NCBI GenBank assembly: GCA_032358165.1
Contig: JAALGY010000053.1
Location: forward strand, 1,364,001 to 1,428,000
Direction: 5' to 3'
Length of the DNA: 64,000 nucleotides
Source: Diplosphaera chodatii
Lineage: Eukaryota; Chlorophyta; Trebouxiophyceae; Prasiolales; Stichococcaceae
In this document: positions 59,664 through 64,000 of the stretch, one piece after another
How positions within the stretch are numbered: the first letter of the stretch is position 1
Layout: every line of letters begins with the position of its first letter
Notes under the pieces: model-generated
What the model was told of the DNA's origin: nothing
The model's input: the letters and a program-made list of their open reading frames with translations, nothing else
The model's database searches: none
Made by a program: the position numbers and the translations under genes

Positions 59664-59995
59664 ACGCTGCTAGTAGTGCACTGCAGCGGACCTCTCGTAC
59701 ACCGTCGACAGATGTTCATGTGCAAGTGGCAAGCCCTGCGACACACGTGGTATACGCAGGACGGCAGGCTGGACTGGGCGCAGGTGCATATTTCACTTTG
59801 TCAATATGCATTCTGTATCTTCAAGCCAAGGCCAATTCCAACTCGCAAAACCATCCGGCAGGAGCACAGTACCAGCCAACAAAGCTGCTGAGTACTACAC
59901 TGCCATCATCAGCGACCTGGGCCACTGTCTGTTGGGTGTCCTTTTCGCTAGGTAAAACAGGTGCCCTCCAATCAAGGCTGCTCCCAACAGGTGCC
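59664..59995. other. Intergenic, convergent 3' ends
   Basis: 332 nt between the UMP1 stop and the acetyltransferase stop. Nothing recognised. Confidence 0.4.
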
Positions 59996-61080
59996 TCACG
60001 TTGCCGATAGATGCGCCACCAGCACCAGACGTCCGCCTGGTAGACAGCACGATTTGGTCAAGCTCTGATGTTGCTCTGCCAGAATATGCACGTGCATGTC
60101 AACTTCAGACTGCCAGGCACTCTGGTAAATGATAACAAGATGGAGATCTGCACCTGGCAGGCTGCAGGCAACATCGTCATGGATGTCGAAGCCGTGCTGC
60201 TGATACAACCGCCATGCTGCATTGTTGTCGCAGTCGACATGAGTGTACAGCCTTTTGGCCATCACCTGCTGCGCTGCTGTGTTCACTGCTGCCTTGATCA
60301 GCATACGGCCGATGCCCTGTCCCCTGAACTGCTCATGTACTGATACATTGACCAAAAATGCGCCCCCCGGGTCGTCCTGCGCTTCACATGCTGACCAGGT
60401 CATCCGGAGCTGCAGTAGCACAGCTTGCACGCAACCAGCATATGCACGGTCTCAAAGTAGATGGTTTCTGAGTCATGCATTCGTGTGTCAAACCCACCTC
60501 TGGGACACCAGGGGGATGGTTGCCGGAGGCTTCAGCTGGCAGCCGCAAGTCAAGCGAGCCACAGACACACTCGCCAGGCCTCACAGCTACCAGGCAGATG
60601 CACGACAGCCGCCCATCTATTTGCACGGCTGTTCTGTTGCGGAGCCCATGGTACTCTTCACGAGCCATCTTGTTGGCGAGCGATGCTGCAAACCGCGGCA
60701 TGGGTACCATCGCCTGCTTGCAGAGCAGGCTGCACAATTGACGGGTGAAGCCACGACATGCTGGCTGACGATCAACTGCCATCCAGTAACACGATTTGCT
60801 GTCCCAATGACTGTGTTGGCACATGTGCATGCATTTGGCGCATGCTGACCTCATAGAAGCATTCTGCGCGGATTTGTGCGGCTTCCTCAAGCTCAGCATT
60901 GTTTAGAGGCTCACGCACAGTCACCACGTCGGATGACTGCCGCTGATGCGCTGGCCGTTGCAGGGGAGCTGCCGCATTGCAGGTAGCAAGCCTGCGGTGC
61001 CTGGCACTGCTGCAGCCGTTACCATGGATTGCTAACGACCCTGCAAACCAGTTTGTACAAGGCAATGCTCCATTTACCAT
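59996..61080 (-). CDS. GNAT-family N-acetyltransferase, probably plastid
   Basis: Three exons: 61080-60850, 60764-60498, 60376-59996; 292 residues. The N-terminal 45 residues are basic and Ala-rich, like a transit peptide. Then come VTVREPLNNAELEEAAQIRAECFYE, a variable middle, and the acetyl-CoA fold: AFLVNVSVHEQFRGQGIGRMLIKAA with the R/Q-x-x-G-x-G loop, and HVDCDNNAAWRLYQQHGF. Plant plastid GNATs of this layout acetylate lysines and N-termini. The last 45 residues beyond the domain look unrelated, so a further intron near the 3' end is possible. The substrate is unknown. Confidence 0.78.
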
Positions 61081-61618
61081 CTAGTTATCACAATCGTATC
61101 AAAGCAAAAGACCTTGTCAATGCTGAGGCGATGCAAACATGATTTCGACCGCACTAGCTGCAGCGTGCGCTGATGTACAGCATGTCCCCTTTTGGTGATC
61201 TTTCAGATGCTGCTGTCAAAACAACCTTATCGACTGTTGCCAACACTTCCTGAAGGACATTGTGGATTGTGCAGGAGCATGTGTGATCTGTGATGGTCAT
61301 GTGTTGTTGGTGCCAGCTGGCAACAGGTGAGACTTGGGTGATGGGTATTGGCTAACGCCAGCAGCAGTGTCACTCCCAGGTTGAGCATGCCGTTCGGATG
61401 TCATCACCGTTTAGACAACTCAGTCCGTGACTAGGTTCCTTTCCACAAGGGCAACAAAATTCGTTCTGAGCGGCTTGACAAACCCAAGCGGCTAGCATGC
61501 TAATAGTGATGGTGTGAATACCTGAGCAGCTGGTGTCCCTAGCAAAAAATGGTGCAGCTGGCGCTGTTGAGGTGGCTGCGCTAATTGTGCTGTTTTTTTA
61601 CCAAAGCCACCGGGGCGG
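61081..61618. other. Intergenic, tandem minus-strand genes
   Basis: 538 nt. No coding signal seen. Confidence 0.4.
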
Positions 61619-62464
61619 TCACGGCACACTCCGGCACAGTCCGATGGCGAGCGCGGCCTCCTCCTCCGCCTTCTGCTTGTCCTTCGTGAGCAGGCCCCGC
61701 AGCTTGCGCTCGATCTCCAGCTCTTCACGCAGCACTTGCACGGTCTGGTCCTTGTCCAGCAGCTCCTTCTCCTTGCCCAGCAGGACCAGCTCCTTCTCGG
61801 CAAGCTCCGAGCGGATCTCCTCCAGCTCCCGGATGCGCCCCTTCTTCCGCCCCCTCGACTTGGTCACCTCCTCCTTCGTGGCGGCCTGCTGCCCCTCCAC
61901 TGACTGCTTCATCGCATCCTTTGGTGCGCTGCCGTTGCCCGATTGGCCGCTCGGCGGTGCAGGCGCCCCTGGTGCTGATGGCGGAATCGCCGGCGGGGGC
62001 TGCTTCAGCAGAGCGTCGACCTCGCTCCTCAGCGTCGCAGCTGCATCAGAGCGCACGCCCGGCTGCTGCGCTGGACTAACGCTAGGGGCTGTTGGCTGCT
62101 GTTGGCCTGCGCCACCGCTGACCGGTGGTGCTGAGGCGCTGTTCTGCTCTGCCGTACTGGCTGCTGCAGCTGGTGGCTGTGCTGTAGCCTCTACAGGCGC
62201 ATTAGGCGCTGCCAGCACAATTTTGGGGAAGACAGCGGGACTGCTCAGCAGCGCTGCGCCTGCCAGAAGCCCAGTAATGTGTCGGCCTGCGCTAATATAG
62301 TCATCACTTCTGCAACTATCTGAAGAGCTGCTCTGCGCAATCTGCCGTGCGGACCGCGCGTATCGCGGATCAGGACTGCAAGGACGATCGATACGTGTCC
62401 CTCCCCATCTAGCTGTATGAGCTTGGCTGACAAAACACTGCGCAGAGCGCAGCGTCTGCAGCAT
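61619..62464 (-). CDS. Plastid coiled-coil protein of unknown function
   Basis: A single exon from ATG 62464, 281 residues. The first 65 residues are Ser/Arg/Ala-rich. Then ITGLLAGAALLSSPAVFPKIVLAAPNA gives one hydrophobic stretch (about 65-85) that ends in a possible thylakoid-processing site, so a bipartite lumen signal or a membrane anchor. A Pro/Ala/Gln-rich linker is followed by a charged helix from about 195: KSRGRKKGRIRELEEIRSEL through KELVLLGKEKELLDKDQTVQVLREELEIERKL, a strong coiled coil. No domain recognised. Plastid location is inferred from the leader only. Confidence 0.6.
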   Translation of the reverse strand: MLQTLRSAQCFVSQAHTARWGGTRIDRPCSPDPRYARSARQIAQSSSSDSCRSDDYISAGRHITGLLAGAALLSSPAVFPKIVLAAPNAPVEATAQPPAAAASTAEQNSASAPPVSGGAGQQQPTAPSVSPAQQPGVRSDAAATLRSEVDALLKQPPPAIPPSAPGAPAPPSGQSGNGSAPKDAMKQSVEGQQAATKEEVTKSRGRKKGRIRELEEIRSELAEKELVLLGKEKELLDKDQTVQVLREELEIERKLRGLLTKDKQKAEEEAALAIGLCRSVP

Positions 62465-62800
62465 GCTGTAACGCGTGCAGAGCTGCAAAGATAAGGATCA
62501 GAATTGCAAAGCAGGTTGCAGGCGGTCTGAGTTACATACCAGTGTGAACCTTATGTTGTTGTGGTCGCCCTGTAGCAGATAACCGGGATTAGTCACCAGC
62601 TCAAGCCAGCTTCGCCGCTTCTCTGGTGCTGTCGAACGTTCATAATGTCTTAAGCACAAGGTCTGCACAGTCGCTGATTGGGTTTGCACCAAGGTGACGT
62701 GCAGCTGAACACATGTAGTCTGATTTGCTGTAAGTTTTCGAACTGATTGCAGCAGCTGGCAAAGTGCAACCCCATTGCAGCTTCAGCAGCGCTGTGCAGA
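62465..62800. other. Intergenic, divergent promoters
   Basis: 336 nt between the coiled-coil protein and phosphatase starts. Nothing recognised. Confidence 0.4.
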
Positions 62801-64000
62801 ATGGTGTCGTCATCACAGCTCACAGTGATCGAGCCCATCGATCTGCCGGCTGCTTTCACAGCCCAGTGGGCGATGGAGCTCGGGCTCCGCTTAGATGCGG
62901 CAACACGGCAGCGTGTGCCGCTGAAGCAAGTGCTTCCACCTGAGACAGCAGAGGCCTTGTTCGCGGCCGCTACCAAGTTGCTGATTAAAGAGCCTACACT
63001 GCTGGAGGTTAGCCGTCGTGCTTGGTTCCTGCTCGTTGCTGGCGTCACGGGTGACGTGCAGACGGAGCCATGCAGGATCAAACTAGAGAGCAGGTTGTTG
63101 ATTGCTGGATGCTGTCTTCAGATCACGCCGACCAGCGCAACAGCCACGGTCACGGTGGTTGGCGACACGCATGGCCAGCTGCACGACGTCATCGGCCCAC
63201 TGTGAGCATGTGCCCAGCCTGTACTGTTTCAAAGCCTGCACTCATGTGCACCAACATCGCCCTTGTCCAACTGCTTCATCGAGTTGCACGTCGTACCTGC
63301 GTGACAGAGTGGAGGCGGCGGGGTGGCCGAGCGAGGACCAGCTGTTTGTGTGGAACGGCGACTTTGTGGATCGCGGCGCCTGGGGTGTGGAGCTGCTGGC
63401 GGTGCTGGCCGCCTGGAAGCTGGCGCTGCCCTCAGCCGTGTTCCTGCTGCGCGGCAACCACGAGTCAATCACCTGCACAAAGATGTGAGGGTGGTGGGCT
63501 GCAGATCCAATGCACTGGCGAAATGCGGCGTGCTAGAGCAGTGACTAGGTGGTGATGTTATCCTGCGTCCAGGTACGGCTTCTTTCAGGAGCTGCAGGCG
63601 AAGTATGGCAAGGTCAAATGCAAGGTAGGCTTGTTGCAGCGTTTGTGCAGAGGCCCTTGCCACACTTGGCTGGATGAGCACGTCAACAAGACTGGGCTGC
63701 TTGATTGCGGTGCAGCTGGTTTTCAAGGCCTGCAAACGGCTCTTTGCAGCGCTGCCACTGGCTGCATGCATCGCCAGCAAGGTGCTGGTGCTGCACGGAG
63801 GTGAGACAAACGTGGTTTGGCGTTGACAGTGTACTTTTCGGCTGTCTGAAACATATGCAATGTGCGGTGAGCAGCAGCACGAGACTCGTGCCTGACTTGC
63901 CTGACCTGCCATCAGGTCTGTTCCGAAAGCCGGAGGCTGTGGCAAAGTCAAAGAAGCGGCGGAGGAAGCCCGTGTCGGCTGCCGTGGATGATGCTGTCAT
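62801..64000 (+). CDS. PPP-family Ser/Thr phosphatase (PP5/RdgC-like), 3' partial
   Basis: Exons 62801-63007, 63122-63201, 63308-63484, 63573-63624, 63716-63800, 63916 onward; the gene runs off the right edge. An N-terminal segment (AAFTAQWAMELGLRLDAATRQ, LPPETAEALFAAATKLLIKEPTLLEV) resembles the linker before the catalytic domain in PP5 and PPEF-like enzymes. The metal-site motifs are intact: VVGDTHGQLHD, WNGDFVDRG, LRGNHES. LPLAACIASKVLVLHGGLFR follows. No TPR repeats are seen upstream. A basic insert (KSKKRRRKP) directly after GGLFR is unusual and sits where PPEF-type enzymes vary. Dephosphorylates Ser/Thr; the partner is unknown. Confidence 0.9.

Noticed and set aside
1..64000. tRNA, rRNA, CRISPR array, transposon or virus remnant
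   Set aside because: I found no cloverleaf, spaced repeat array, terminal inverted repeats, transposase or viral motif on either strand; a covariance-model search would be decisive for small RNAs.

Overview
The window is nuclear DNA of a green alga, most likely a trebouxiophyte. It is GC-rich, most genes have 4-22 short exons, donors are mostly GTGCGN, GTGAGN or GTGCAN, and acceptors usually end TGCAG. Several products point to a photosynthetic eukaryote: the cytochrome c assembly factor CCS1, the photosystem II assembly factor MET1, a Rubisco LSMT-like SET protein, L-galactose dehydrogenase and a BASS carrier. TGTAA, the usual green-algal poly(A) signal, lies just past the stop of two genes. 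The class assignment is inference. No tRNA, rRNA, CRISPR array, virus or transposon was recognised.

Region 1 (1-24.4 kb) holds ordinary cell genes: mitoribosomal protein mS38 (5' partial), a 22-exon C-terminal-motor kinesin-14, a SET methyltransferase, CCS1, MET1, a cathepsin X/Z-type protease, a J-domain protein and a TMEM45/DUF716 membrane protein.

Region 2 (25.1-35.9 kb) is the notable part. It has a sugar-phosphate cyclase of the EEVS/DDGS family (MysA type), divergent from an O-methyltransferase of MysB type, then a short-chain dehydrogenase 195 nt behind it on the same strand, then a converging membrane-anchored ATP-grasp ligase of MysC type. Cyclase plus O-methyltransferase plus ATP-grasp ligase is the core set for 4-deoxygadusol and mycosporine-glycine, the UV-absorbing mycosporines. 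All four genes carry spliceosomal introns like their neighbours, so they belong to the algal genome. The cyclase looks more like the animal-type EEVS subgroup than cyanobacterial DDGS. This raises a testable idea: the tandem methyltransferase and dehydrogenase may do the job of the fused MT-Ox enzyme of gadusol synthesis.

Region 3 (36.5-47.4 kb) may extend the cluster: a second short-chain dehydrogenase, L-galactose dehydrogenase (ascorbate pathway), an anion-symporter-type MFS transporter and a second, plant-class O-methyltransferase. No MysD/D-Ala-D-Ala-ligase-like or NRPS-like gene is present, so any product made from this locus alone would carry a single amino acid.

Region 4 (47.8-64 kb) returns to ordinary genes: a SET/MYND protein, an unrecognised disordered nuclear-type protein, a BASS carrier, a small tail-anchored C2 protein, the proteasome assembly factor UMP1, a GNAT acetyltransferase, a plastid coiled-coil protein and a PPP-family phosphatase that runs off the right edge. 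Exon boundaries were deduced by hand from splice sites and reading frame; where I give an exon list, the phases are consistent throughout.
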